64,000 nucleotides of DNA from Pachyseris speciosa (taxonomy: Eukaryota; Cnidaria; Anthozoa; Scleractinia; Pachyseridae): the NCBI GenBank assembly GCA_016490735.1, contig JAEMWC010000967.1, positions 91,001 to 155,000 on the forward strand. The letters are read 5' to 3'. The notes beneath the pieces are model-generated. The model saw only the letters and a program-made list of their open reading frames with translations, ran no database searches and was not told the origin of the DNA. Positions 37,401 to 48,211 of the stretch are shown here, in pieces (the stretch's first letter is position 1; each line of letters begins with the position of its first letter). The position numbers and the translations under genes were made by a program.

Positions 37401-40400
37401 CGCTAGAGAAGTGCTTGTTAGAAGAACCGTGGAGCGTGGGAAGATCTGGCAAGATATCGCAAACAGGCTTAACGAAGTCACAAGCATTCACTTCAGAGTA
37501 ACTAAGCGGTCAACACAAGAGCACTTCAATCTCCAGATTTTTGGAGTGGGTTTCATCGTACAGCAGAACGAAGTCCTCATCTGAATTAACACCATCCATG
37601 TAACTATCAAATAAATGCTCGCGGATCTCTCTTAGACAACTTATTTACTCAAAACTTGTTGATTGAATGACAAAAAATCTTGACCGTCACCTCCTGAAAC
37701 TTAACTTGGTGTTCCCGTCAAGACGACAACATTGCCTCCCCAAGCTCTCGCAGCCAAGGATGCTGTCCTGTGTGTCGCTGTTCACCGTAACTTAAGGTCG
37801 GTAGTGTCGTTGACATAGCGTAACCAGATCAGTAGCACTCGTTCATAAATTCCTTAATGCTTTGTATAGTGATCTCTGCTATAACAATGGAAAAGCCATA
37901 AGCCCATAGCTGTTTGCAGTGTTTGCTGTCATACTGAAACTAGGTAGACAGTCAAGACAGAAGTTCAGCAAGTCATTAAGTTATCTGTAGGTAGTGGCAG
38001 TTGTAAAGTAGAATTCTTGATAGCAGTCTCAGTACATTCTAAAGCAGTTGAAGTTAAATACTGGTGAACAATGCTTTCATATCAAAACACACTAGTTTGT
38101 ATTTGTCAGGTACTCGTACTGCCTTGATAGCATCAAAAAAGTTTTCAGTGGATTGTAGTTTGTGACGTGACTTGTCAGTCAGTGGTTCCAGTATCCTAGT
38201 CAGGTATTTAGGCAGTTGGTAAGTCAGCAAGCAACGAGACTATGGGTCACATACCGGTAGGTATGTCAGGTTTGTGTAGTTTGGGCAGTCCATCACTTGG
38301 ACAACCAAGAGTCAACAACAATTCACAAGCAAAGGAGATTGTTAAATCTAGTCATAACTGGTCATAAACTGCCGACCAGTTAGCTCAGTTGATAGAGCAC
38401 CTTACCACCATGCGGGAAGTCGTGGGTTCAAACCAAGCCAGACCAACACTCAGAGCCTTTAAATAAATAATCGAGGAGAAAGTTAGACTTTCTAGTCTTC
38501 TCGGATAAGGATGATAAACTGTAGGCCCCGTGTCACAACTCTTCATAATTGATTCTGTAGGACGTTGACGTTAAAGAACCACTAGGGACGTAATAGACCT
38601 TGGCTGTGACCATCCCTGGTGTCCAATTAAAACTCTCAGCACGAGTGGTCGGCTTGGTGTAATCTTCTAACTGGACTACTGATCGATGAGACCACATATG
38701 AATAATGACCAACAGTAGTCAAAATGTAGGAGTCAATTTGCCTATGTGTTTTTCTACAGCTGTATCCGTAGGGTCAAGCTTAGTTTCAAAAATTTCTTAG
38801 ATAAATTACCCAGATCACTGTGTGCGCTTGTCATGTAGGTCTTACAACAATGTTAAGGCCTGGGCAAACGGTTTCAACATTTGCTTCAACATCCGTTCGA
38901 TTTTGTTGCACCCTGTTGAACAATGTTGAACGATGTTGAACACAAGAGGTGGCAAACGGTTTCAACACACCATCAACATTTGATTCAACAAAGCTTCATG
39001 AGAGGTCTGGTATTCAGTCCCGCTGTTGTTACTATGGATACTTCTTTGAGAGACAGATTAGTGCGCATACCAAACAATGTGGAAAGCGGGTGGCAAACAG
39101 CTTTAACATCGTTCAACATTCGCGATAACAAAAGAAATGTTGAATGGATGTTGAAGCAAAGTTTAAACGCTTTTAAACTCATTCAACATTGATTCAACTT
39201 CCAATCACTGATGTTTCAACGGTTGAAAGGGGGTGGCAAACATTTCAAATGTTTCGACATTGCTGTTCAGCAAAATCTAACGGATGTTGAAGCAAATGTT
39301 GAGGCTGTTTGCCCAGACCTTTAGTTTAAATAGCTGTGTATAATTCGTGGATAAGGCTGCAAGGAAATCTTCCCAAGATGCAGCTTGAGTCAACAGTTGA
39401 TTTATTCAATGCATCTTTCATATGAACTACAACACGCACAGTGAAACGAACCACATACACTGAAAGCAATCACTTAGGAGAAACGATTATATCGATGCAA
39501 AAAATATTATTTGTCTACATAACGTTGCATTTTCTACCTTACTGAAAGTTTTTTTTAACACTTCTGTCAGTATAAGTATACCACTACAGGACACTGACGA
39601 CATCTCGATTGCTCACCCATTTTCCATCTATAAGGAAGACGCGCCGCCTAAACTCATCGTGAAGTTTACCCGCCGCTGTGTCAGAAATATATTTTATTCT
39701 AACAGACGAAAATTGGCGCGGAAGAAAGCCAAAGATCTGCCGAACCTCAACCTGTCATCCCAGGGCGATGTATTCATCTCTGAATCATTCACACCATACA
39801 AGAAAAAGCTCTTCGGTGATGTTAACAAGTGAAAAAGAAACTAAAGTGGAAGTATATCTGGACCTATAATGGTAGGATCTTTCTTAGGCAGGACGAGAAT
39901 AAGCCCTCTTTCTCGTTTAACTGCGAAGACGATTTAGCTAAATTTAAATCAGAACATCCAAGTCATACTCAACACTAGATTACCAACGGTATATAAAAGT
40001 TCACAAAGTAGAGCACATTATGGCCATTCTATTCAAGTAATTATCTTTAATGTTAGAACATTTAGCTTAACATTTTATTGTCTTGTTATGAATTTATCTA
40101 AATCACTCTGAATTGAACCATAATGTGCTCTCTGGACTTCCATTTTTCACTTTGGATTCCCAAGAGTTCCTTACGATTACCGGAGGATGGATGCACCAGT
40201 CGCTTCAATCTGTTATCGAGTCTAAAGATCTATTCGCAAATATTATTACTAGCCCGGAAAGAGAAAGTGAGCTACAAGAGTCTCCATACAACAATTACAT
40301 CCAATCTGGCTATTTTACTGTCAAACAATCTGGAAAATTCTTTTATGAGGCAAAAAAACACCATGGATTTTCTTTAATGCACTTCAATATGCGCAGTCTA

Positions 40401-43400
40401 CCAAAAAATCTAACATCGCTAGAAGATATTATCTGGACAGTAAAAGAGAGCCCGGAAATTATAGCAATATCCGAAACAAAACTACAGGAAAAAAACATTT
40501 ATAATATTAGCATACTAGGTTATGTCTTTCTGAATACTAATTCACCAACAAGTGCAGGAGGCGTTGGCCTTTACATTTCTCAAGAATTAAGCTTCATTAG
40601 GCGGCGGGACTTGGAACTATCTGATGATGGAATAGAGTCGTGCTGGATTGAAATTATGCGGAAAAAACAAAAGAATGTAGTTGTCGGTTGCATTTATAGA
40701 CGCCCATCCAAAGATTGTGCTAATTTACATGATGCACTTAAAGATCAGTTATGTAGTCTAAACAATAAAAGCAAAGAGGTTTTTGTTTTAGGTGACATAA
40801 ACATAAACTTCCTAAATTACAATAGGGATAACCAAACATCTGATTATCTTGACATGTTATTAGGCTTGGGTTTACATGCCACTGATCACCAAAGCCACGC
40901 GTATAACAGACCACACTGCAACGCTGATTGATCACATCTACACAAACGTGCCTCAAAAATTAACAAAAGCAGGAATATGTTTAGCCGATATAACAGATCA
41001 CTTACCCGTTTTCTGTACAGTGGCTAACCGGCCTCCACTATCCCATGAAACAAAACATTTCAGAGATTTTTCTCATTTTAATAAAGACTTATTTTTAAGA
41101 GACCTTGAAACTGCTGACTTTAACAACGTAGTCAATGAAGATGTTAACCAAAGTATGAATAACGTAATCAATGCGCTACAGTCCTTATCTGACAAGCATG
41201 CACCTATCCGAAAATTATCGAACAAAAAAAGAAAACAGTCAGCTAAACCTTGGATATCTAATGCCATTCTGAAATCTATTAAACAAAGACAAAAACTCTT
41301 CAAACTGAGTCATTTCCTTAGTAACGATCCGGATAAAGTAACCTATTATAAACCATATAACAACAAATTAAAAAGAATTAAAGACGTAGCGAAAAAAAGA
41401 TACTTTCAAGAACAATTTAGACTAAACAGTGAAAATCTTAAAACGACATGGAAACTGATCGGCACAATAGTGAACAGGACGAAAGGCTGTGGAAAACCGC
41501 CAATTACAAAACTTATTTACAAAAATAGATGTTACACCGATAAAGCTAATATTGCACAAAACTAAATACACATTGTATTAACATTGGCCATGAGCTTGCT
41601 GACAAGCTCCCTTCCAATAATTGTGATGATAGCCCTAACCAGTATATCAAACGTTCTTTTCGAGATAGTTTTACGTTCCGCAGTATTCTTGTCCATGAAG
41701 TTTACGATTTATTACTGGGAACAAACCTTAACAAAGTAACCATCGGTTTACCTCGAAAGATTATAAAACTAGCTTCAAGTTATATATGTGAATCCTTAAC
41801 CTTTATTTTTAACCAATCCATACAACAGGGTGTTGTCCCAGATATCCTGAAAATTTCAAAGGTTACACCAATTGACAAAGGAGGAGAGGCCACAGATCCT
41901 ATCAACTATTACCCTATCTCAACTTAATCAACGTTTACTCAAGTATTTGAAAAACTTATACATAAACAGCTTATTAATTACATTGAGAAGCAAAAAATTC
42001 TCTTTCAATTTCAATTTGGCTTTAGAAAAGGACATTCAACCGCCCAAGCTATAACTGATATCACAAATACGCTAAGAAAAGCCATTGACAATAACTTATA
42101 CACTTGTGGTGTCTTCCTAGATTTTTCAAAAGCTTTTGATACTGTGAACCATATAATCTTGTTGAATAAGTTACACTCTTATGGAATAAGGGGGATACCT
42201 CTGAACTGGTTTCAAAGTTATCTTTCAAATAGAAAACAGTATGTAGAGTTGGATGGAGTTAAGTCCCCAAATCAGACTATATTATGTGGAATTCCACGAG
42301 GGAGCACCCTCGGACCTCTCCTATTCCTAATTTACATTGATGATTTGCCAAATAGCTCAGAACAATTAAGTTTTAAAATCTTTACAGACGATACTAATGT
42401 ATTTGCATCCGCTAGGGATCTAAAAACACTTGAACACTTGATGAACTCTGAACTAGCCAAAGTGAAAACTGGATGGTGTGATATTAACAAGCTGTCTATA
42501 AACATGGGTAAAACAAACTTCATGATAGTTAAATCGGCAAGAAAAAAGGATATCCCAGTCAGTCTTAACATAATAAATAGCGATGGGTCTTCTTATTCAT
42601 TAGAACGAAAGCAATGTATAAAGTATTTAGGTGTTATGATTGACGAATCTTTAAGCTGGAAATATCACATCTCTTTCGTATATCTCAAAACACTGGAATA
42701 ATATCGAAATTGAGACATTACCTCTCAGTTAAACAACTTACACAAATTTATTATAATTTAATCTATCCTTATATTTCTTATGGCATATTAGCTTGGGGAA
42801 GTGTATATAAAACACATATTAGTAAACTTCAAGTAAAACAAAACCATATTGTAAGATTAATATTTTTTGCCACAGCATTTGGAAATGAAATTGAGAACGC
42901 TAAACCTTTGCTGAATTTAATAGGCCTCTTAACAGTTAATAATATCTATCGTCTACAAAAGTCTCAAAATTCGTGCATTCATGGCATAAAGGCTGCCTGC
43001 CTGAACTTTTCGACAACATGTTCCAATATGCTAGTAATACACACCACTACAACACGAGATATACAGCTAAGAAAAATCTTTATAAGCCGAGTGTACGAAC
43101 TAACGTAGGTAAACAATCAATCTCTTTTATGGCTACGGACATTTGGAAAGACATCCCAACTCATTTAAGAAACTCAAGTGTGTTCACATTTCCTAAGAAA
43201 ATTAAACGCTATATACTCTCTGAACAACAAATAGAATTAAGTTTCGTTTTACCGATGAAGCAACATACTTCATGCAAATAAGTTCACCCTTCCTTGCATT
43301 TCTTTTTATTTTACTTTTCTTTCATTTTATTTTACCTGCCACTTAGAAACTAAATTGCTCAGGGAGCTAACAAGAAAACCTACTGGTTTATTTAGCTTCC

Positions 43401-43801
43401 TAGCTTATCCATTATTTTTATTTAGTTTACATTAACATATTTTGTAAATTTTGTAGATTGTAATTAAAAAAAAGTATACATTGATAAAAGCAAATAAAGA
43501 TTATTATTATTATTATTGTGTACAAACTTACTTGCCTATAGCACACGAGATACTCGTTAGTGGTTCAAAACATCTCGCCAAATGAAAATTTTGCGCTGTA
43601 ATGGAACCTTTAAACACTATTTTTACCAAAAGAATAACCATCAAACCTAGGGCTATCGGTTGACTTGCGAATTTACCCCCGTGCGTGTCTTGACGGGCAA
43701 GAGACGTTTGCCGCGTTTGCAACACAGCATTAACTTACTTGGCCAGAAATCTGTTTTTCCTGCTCATCTACTTCGGCCGCCCAGTCTTCATCTGCCATCA
43801 T
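25435..43801 (-). CDS. DDX19: DEAD-box RNA helicase DDX19/Dbp5-like, complete, 475 residues
   Basis: Ten minus-strand exons join in phase: 43801-43739, 36705-36630, 36446-36299, 35376-35284, 32400-32298, 32193-32079, 28000-27823, 27075-26838, 26485-26309, 25671-25435. They total 1428 bases including the stop, against 479 residues in human DDX19B. DDX19 remodels mRNPs at the cytoplasmic face of the nuclear pore. Seen: [12 protein letters not shown] and VKSFEEL before the core, Q motif GFNKPSKIQ, Walker [32 protein letters not shown] box [18 protein letters not shown], and the C-terminal HFGKKI block. The start [12 protein letters not shown] is the first ATG of an open exon with a consensus donor. 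Motif V reads TNACTGID, where TNVCARGID is expected, and motif VI reads RRIGRTGR, where HRIGRTGR is expected. The 7-kb first intron contains an antisense LINE. Confidence 0.92.
27506..27566. repeat. Perfect short foldback
   Basis: CAACCTCGTTCCCAGGGTTC is mirrored by GAACCCTGGGAACGAGGTTG around an about 20-base centre. This is a compact hairpin typical of very small MITEs, lying in a DDX19 intron. Confidence 0.7.
28282..29264. mobile_element. Long foldback element, arms of about 450 bases
   Basis: The left arm starts with GCTAATAAAGCAAAGTTTTC and the right arm ends with the complement (GGAAACTTCGCTTTATTAGC). The pairing continues through the Ser-free AT-rich arms (for example GAAAGTTAACGATCATGAAG, GATCTTCTCGCTGAAGTAAG, CGGCCGTTGTAATAC-like centre) to a spacer at about 28735-28810. 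Identity looks about 80-85% with indels. There is no coding capacity. It occupies the DDX19 intron between exons 32079 and 28000. Confidence 0.7.
29940..29963. repeat. Poly-G tract
   Basis: A GGTGGGGTGGGG start is followed by a run of about 20 G. Such a run is prone to sequencing error and could form a G-quadruplex. Nothing else is visible in 29265-30330. Confidence 0.8.
30333..30515. mobile_element. MITE fragment related to 14154-14258
   Basis: TTAAGGCGCTGTTACACTG at 30332 and the inner stretch GCGAGACAAGTTGCACGAAA match the MITE at 14154. Several inverted GTGCAACTTG units follow. I see only one clear terminus. Confidence 0.5.
30713..30752 (-). ncRNA. Hammerhead ribozyme motif, minus strand
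   Basis: On the minus strand: ATCGC, CTGATGA (30747-30741), a GACC/GGTC helix with an 11-base loop, GAAACGTC (30720-30713), then GCGAT. Core nucleotides are all canonical. ATCGC and GCGAT form stem I around the expected GTC cleavage site. Stem III would be the self-complementary ACGT, as in ribozymes thought to act as dimers. Confidence 0.7.
31658..31702 (+). ncRNA. Hammerhead ribozyme motif, plus strand
   Basis: ATCGC is followed by CTGATGA (31663-31669), GACC-loop-GGTC (31671-31689), GAAACGTC (31690-31697) and GCGAT. It is the same motif as at 30713-30752 in the opposite orientation. Canonical core, paired stem II and paired stem I are all visible. Confidence 0.72.
32962..33033 (-). tRNA. 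tRNA-like gene, predicted anticodon AGT (Thr), array member 1
   Basis: This 72-nucleotide cloverleaf has acceptor GCTCCGG pairing with TCGGGGC, D arm GTG/CAC, anticodon loop CTAGTAA, and T arm GTCGG-TTCGATT-CCGAC. Box A TAGTGTAGTGG and box B GGTTCGATTCC are consensus. A T run just downstream can terminate Pol III. The anticodon stem has a G-T pair and an A-C mismatch at its loop end. The D region resembles tRNA-Val, so the AGT anticodon assignment is tentative. Confidence 0.7.
33283..33354 (-). tRNA. tRNA-like gene, predicted anticodon AGT (Thr), array member 2
   Basis: Identical in sequence to the array member at 32962-33033, with the same downstream T-run (AAAACG then T run on the minus strand). 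Confidence 0.7.
33606..33659 (-). pseudogene. Truncated tRNA-like gene at the inversion junction
   Basis: The 3' part of the array tRNA is present (T arm and anticodon arm), but the sequence breaks at about 33659 inside the D arm and passes directly into the opposite-strand array. The acceptor 5' half and box A start are missing. Confidence 0.75.
33905..33976 (+). tRNA. tRNA-like gene, predicted anticodon AGT (Thr), array member 4
   Basis: Same 72-nucleotide cloverleaf on the plus strand, with intact boxes A and B and a TTTTT terminator at 33982. Confidence 0.7.
34225..34296 (+). tRNA. tRNA-like gene, predicted anticodon AGT (Thr), array member 5
   Basis: Same cloverleaf as the other members, followed by a TTTTT run at about 34303. 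Confidence 0.7.
34547..34618 (+). tRNA. tRNA-like gene, predicted anticodon AGT (Thr), array member 6
   Basis: Same cloverleaf as the other members, followed by a TTTTT run at about 34625. Confidence 0.7.
36879..37803 (+). mobile_element. DNA transposon remnant with SANT/Myb-like ORF
   Basis: Inverted ends TACCGACCTTAAGTTACGGT (36879) and its exact complement (ending 37803) bound 925 bases. Inside, 37369-37584 encodes about 71 residues starting [16 protein letters not shown], with [13 protein letters not shown]. This resembles the Myb/SANT-like trihelix proteins that accompany Harbinger-type and related transposases. The ORF then drifts out of the family, so it is truncated, and no transposase is seen. 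It lies in DDX19 intron 1. Confidence 0.6.
38372..38650 (+). mobile_element. tRNA-derived SINE, same family as 20182-20672
   Basis: It opens with GCCGACCAGTTAGCTCAGTT, then box B GGGTTCAAACC. The body GACTTTCTAGTCTTCTCGGA and ACCACTAGGGACGTAA matches the SINE at 20.2-20.7 kb. It is 3' truncated and lies in DDX19 intron 1. Confidence 0.75.
38853..39325. mobile_element. MITE with GGCAAACGGTTTCAACATTT ends
   Basis: AAGGCCTGGGCAAACGG with TTTGCTTCAACATCCGTT at 38853 is mirrored by AACGGATGTTGAAGCAAA and TTTGCCCAGACCTTT ending at about 39324. The interior is a patchwork of TTCAACATT motifs. Short open frames here follow that repeat and are not genes. Confidence 0.75.
39575..43518 (+). mobile_element. 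Non-LTR retrotransposon (CR1/L2-like LINE), 5' truncated and frameshifted
   Basis: About 39585-39978 matches the end of a LINE ORF1 ([34 protein letters not shown] across a frameshift). 40350-41030 encodes an apurinic-type endonuclease ([41 protein letters not shown]), with a frame change near 40900. 41580-42700 encodes the reverse transcriptase ([45 protein letters not shown]), broken by frame changes near 41930, 42010 and 42700. The C-terminal part runs to 43281, and the tail is an ATT repeat at 43500-43518. It lies in DDX19 intron 1, antisense to the gene. Confidence 0.85.
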
Positions 43802-44644
43802 TGACTGGGTAAAATACACAGGTAAGCTATATAACCAGTAGTAACCACAGGTTAGAAAGTGCAGGCCTGAATGCACTTGAAGAGCTTTTGTTTAAGATGC
43901 TGGGAATGGGCAGAGAAGATAGTAATGCGTACCTTGTCTGCAAAAGAAATTGGATATGGAAAGACCACCTTATTGAAAGCGTGACAGAAAATTGGCGTTA
44001 CTTTCGATTCTCACTAATTTCCCACTGGAGAGTTTTGTCAAGTTAGCTGATTAAATATTCAAGCCGGTCGCGGAAGAATGTTTATTTGCTCAAAATGGAG
44101 GCAAAATCTTTCAGAGATGGAAGTCAGGACATTTATAGGGATAAAGAGAGTAATTTGGGACCATTTGCTGGCTTTGAAGGGTGAAATTATCCAGAAGCAA
44201 GCTTTATTTTCGTTTCCGTGACGAACCTCACGGGTTGAATAATTATTATCGCGTTGTTTATGCTGTCTGTCATGTTTTTTTCTTTCGTTCTCTTTTCTAG
44301 CCCGCCGAGGTCATTTTTTCGTCTAAATCACGTAAGGAATGTTCCCATTCAAGGTTTAGCTCTCAGGCAATGATTCTGGGAGTTTTTGACCGAAACGTCG
44401 GCTTGTGTTGTTCGTGTTCGTGTTGCAACGGGCGACCGTGGCTACTTCGTTGAGTTAAGCAATGACGCGAGGTGAAACAAAAAATTTAACTCTGGTTTTC
44501 TTCTATTTCGCTGAAATCTTAACATGATCAGTAAAGCTGGATTGTTAAGGAATAGATTGTTCTTTTGCCGATGTGTGATAGCTATTAACTTTTTAAAAAG
44601 AGTTATATCACTTCGAAGTCAGGGTTTTTCATGTTTTTGAAAAA

Positions 44645-44846
44645 CGGGTATAAAGTACAGGTCACATTCCACAGGTACAGGTCACTGTTTTATTGATTGG
44701 TAACTAAGCCAAACAGTTTCTCCTCAACATATAAGAAGATTTTGGATCGTGATTAGGGCTAGGAGACACATTTGGGCTTCTTTATTTATCTGTAGCGAGG
44801 TGACCTGTTTGTTGACCTGTGGAATGTGACGTGTACTTAATACCCG
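44645..44846. mobile_element. MITE with CGGGTAT ends
   Basis: CGGGTATAAAGTACAGGTCA at 44645 is mirrored by GACGTGTACTTAATACCCG ending at 44846, and the pairing continues through CACATTCCACAGGT. Noncoding. Confidence 0.7.
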
Positions 44847-45089
44847 CCGCTTTTTGAAGAGCTTTTTGCAAAGCGTGGGGTCCGCAAGTGCGGGCTCTGC
44901 TCGGTCGGCGTAATCAGAGATTTTTGTTGACGCTAAAGGAGAAAATATCCGTAAAAGGTCATTTCATTGACGATTCAAACGAATATAAATTTATATATTT
45001 TCCGAGCTCAAGTTCCAGTGAAAAAAAAAGCACTTTCGACGAGGGCTGGGCCGGCTTTTATTTTACTCCCGCGAAAGTTTGAGCCGGGG

Positions 45090-46061
45090 TGACGCGCCAA
45101 AACGGACAAAAATACTTCTTTGATATATATAAGACTTCTCCTAAATATGTAATACTTGTTTCATATAGATATAACTCGATGTAGAAATATCCAACTTGTT
45201 TCCAAATAAACACAATACTTGTTTGATATATATGACTTCTCCTAAATATATAATACTTGTTTCATATAAATAAAACTCGATGTAGAAATATCCAACTTGT
45301 TTCCAAATAAACACAACATCTTGTAAATATATAAAACTTCCTCTGAATATTTATACAACTTGAGGCACACATACAAAACTTGTTTCAAATATTTGACTTG
45401 CGCCGCATATATAAAACTTCTTATCGACTAGATTATTGCAAATGGATACCACAGTTAGTATCCAGTTTGAATTTCGAGTTCTTTTTACAATGCGTGACAT
45501 CTGGATTGCTTCTGAGAAACATGTCACATACACGGAAACGATTCGCTTTGTGTTTTCGCGTTTTGAATATCCAATATGTTAAAAGAAGTGTCTATGCGAA
45601 TGTTTTCAAAAAACTCCAGATGTTGCCACTTATTTTAGAAGTAAACAGCAACAGCTGACAACGAATATGGATGGCAACTCTCAAAACAGTTTAACGAGCT
45701 TTGCTCGTACGTGAACAAAAAGGCCTTATGTGAACCCAAAAGCAAACCACTAGCCGGATAGTTTTGAGAATCAGAAAGCGTGCGTCCGGCTTCTGCAGCA
45801 CAAAAGTATCCCGAGTTAACGCTCATAGAGCGTCTTCTTTGGAAACAAGTTGGATATTTCTACATCGAGTTTTATCTATATGAAACAAGTATTATATATT
45901 TAGGAGAAATCTTATGTAATTATATCAAAGAAGTATTGTGTTTATTTGGAAACAAGTTGGATATTTCTACATTGAGTTATATCTATATGAAACAAGTATT
46001 ACATATTTAGGAGAAGTCTTATATATATCAAAGAAGTATTTTTGTCCGGTTTTGCGCGTCA
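45090..46061. mobile_element. AT-rich element with about 200-base terminal inverted repeats
   Basis: TGACGCGCCAAAACGGACAA at 45090 is mirrored by GTCCGGTTTTGCGCGTCA ending at 46061. Inside each arm a unit of about 100 bases (CTCGATGTAGAAATATCCAA, CTTGTTTCCAAATAAACACA, ACTTCTCCTAAATAT) is itself repeated, twice on the left and twice on the right. The centre (about 45440-45830) has no recognisable gene. Confidence 0.7.
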
Positions 46062-46103
46062 TAAGCTTGGATCCCATGTGACAAACTGTCGTGAAAACGT
46101 TAG

Positions 46104-46757
46104 GCACTGTTTACACGGACGCGGTTTCATTTGTAACCGCATCGGTTTCGATGCGGTTACGCCTTTCGTTTACACGGCGCCGGTCGAGTTCGGTATCAGA
46201 ACCGGGTCGTTTTGAATACGCTTTCAAAAGTGGAGCGTTTTCAAAACGATACGATTTCATTGGTCGTGTAAACGGCGAAACCGCATCGATTTGAAAACGG
46301 TTACATATTTTTGTGCGAAATTGTCTGGTTCACGAAGGGTAAATATGTCAAATATGGTGAACCTCGCACAGAGTGCAGTGCTTTTTTACACAATCACAAT
46401 TTAAGTTCGCTTTTTCAGCTTTAAGATATTTTACTCTCTATAAATCGAGAGGCATATCTTAATAACAGGCAGAGATGTCTTGAAATGTTGACTTTTTCGT
46501 CGATACGCTCCAGAGTAACGACGAGAAAAGCAAAACGACGATTCTGGATTCGGCCTGGGAGAACCCGTATTTGATGGGACAACGTTTTGGACGGTGTTAT
46601 GATTCCAGAAGAATGCTTGAGTACGAGATCGCCATGACGTAAACGGTTGGATAGGTTCCGTGTAAACACTTCGAAACCGTGTCGTTTTTGATGCGGTTTC
46701 GAGGCCATGAAACCGTGTCGATTGGAAACCGTGTCCGTGTAAACGATGTGAAAACGT
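46104..46757. mobile_element. MITE-like element with GTTTACACGGACGCGGTTTC ends
   Basis: The left end CACTGTTTACACGGACGCGG is mirrored at the right end by CCGTGTCCGTGTAAACGATG. Many internal copies of AAACCG(C/T)ATCGATT-type motifs occur. Short open frames across it follow the repeat. Boundaries are approximate. Confidence 0.55.
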
Positions 46758-48211
46758 CAGCAGAACGTACTTTGATCTTCCATGTGACAAAAGTCTGCAT
46801 CCCATGTGACAAACTGTTATGATTGACACATTTTTCGCATTCTGATCGTTCTTACTTGCAGAACAAATTTTCAACTTCCGGTTTAAGCATCCCTGTTATA
46901 AACCTGGCGCGCACGCGTAATACGCAATCCGCTGGTCACTGTCAAGATAGGGTTGCGGGCCTCTCTTGGGCCCGCAATAACAGATATTTAGCTGCTGAAC
47001 ATCCGGTTTCTTCGAGAGGGGATTGGTAACGAAACTACGAGGTCATTGCATTACGAAATTCTCCGATTATGATGGTCCCGCTTAAAAAGGGAGAGAGGCC
47101 TCTCCAGGGAAACCGGCTTGCATTAAAATGTTATCTTTTTAAAGATGGATGTGATTTGTTGCTCAAAAACAAGAAGTCGGCTCATTCACTTACGAAGCAG
47201 GTTTAAGGTTCACGATCGAACTTCTCGTAGTAGTCGATAAGTTTTCGGAAGCTAGTCGGAGAATGCACCCTGCAAAACGAGCTTGGAGAACGGTCAAAGA
47301 GACAAAGTAGAGAAACGGTTCCTGATTTAGTAACGGTAAGAATGCCAGCTTCGTCTGGCGTGACACGTGTTAGCGAAGTTAAGACCCAAATCAAGATATG
47401 GCAAACAATTCAAGGAAAATTTCTTTTTATAGGTTTTAGAACGAAAGCTTTGCTGTAATTTGGCTTTCGTTTGCTGTGCTTCAGGTAGACGGAGGTAGAG
47501 TGCATGTTACCCAACGAGTAGATCATAGAATACCCATGGATCTGACAGTGTGCCACCTAAAATACTTGCGGGCAAACACTTATAAAAGCAGAAAAGAATT
47601 TACCAGTTTGCAAACATGCGTCCTATGGTAGCCCTAGTCCTTGTAAATTCCTGGAAGAAGGGGTCTCGGAGGCATTTTTTTTTTAAGATATGACGCTTAA
47701 CTGGAATTTACAGAGTGGTGCACGGGATAGGGGCATCAATGGCATCCAAGAAAAAGAATTTACCACAATGGGGGTATTTAGTCAACATGGTGCATATTTA
47801 TCCCCCCCCCCCCCCCCCACCCCTCCCCACCTCCCTAAAAACATATACTGACTACCCAGGCCAAGAGAATACTACACAAAGTTTTACACTTGTGCTTCCC
47901 AAAATAATGATCAAACTCCCCGACCCACACCCCCCAACACACACACATGCACACATTCATACATGCACTCCCTTCCTACCCCCCGCTAAAAAGAGATGAA
48001 CAAATCAACAATGTGTGATACTCAAACCTCAAACCCTAATGAGGTCAATCCAAAGAAAAAAGGAAAACAAAAGTTTTAAGTTTTTTTTCTTTTTCATTTA
48101 GGCTACCCTTATTTCTAGCATATCACTGCCCATTCATTTCTTTGTTTGACTGTTTGTTAGACTTATCATCTGGTCTAAGTTGTTTGAACTGGGAATAATT
48201 TTTATTTGTCA

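Larger units (their letters stand above)
43802..48211. other. Region upstream of DDX19 with MITEs only
   Basis: I recognise no conserved gene here. Three inverted-repeat elements are listed separately (44645, 45090, 46104). A C run at about 47802-47818 and a CA/CCCC-rich stretch to 47985 are low complexity. A 64-codon open frame on the minus strand at 47203-47394 has no similarity I can name. DDX19 promoter elements should lie just above 43801, but I see no distinctive motif. Confidence 0.45.

Noticed and set aside
46431..46874. 147-codon open frame on the minus strand
   Set aside because: It coincides with a MITE-like element built of repeated AAACCG-type motifs and has no family resemblance.
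47203..47394. Possible exon on the minus strand (TSFRKLIDYYEKFDREP)
   Set aside because: The composition looks plausible, but I see no family, no partner exons and no decisive splice signals, so it was left out of the gene list.
47715..47999. 94-codon Pro/His/Thr-rich open frame
   Set aside because: It is driven by C runs and CA repeats (low complexity).
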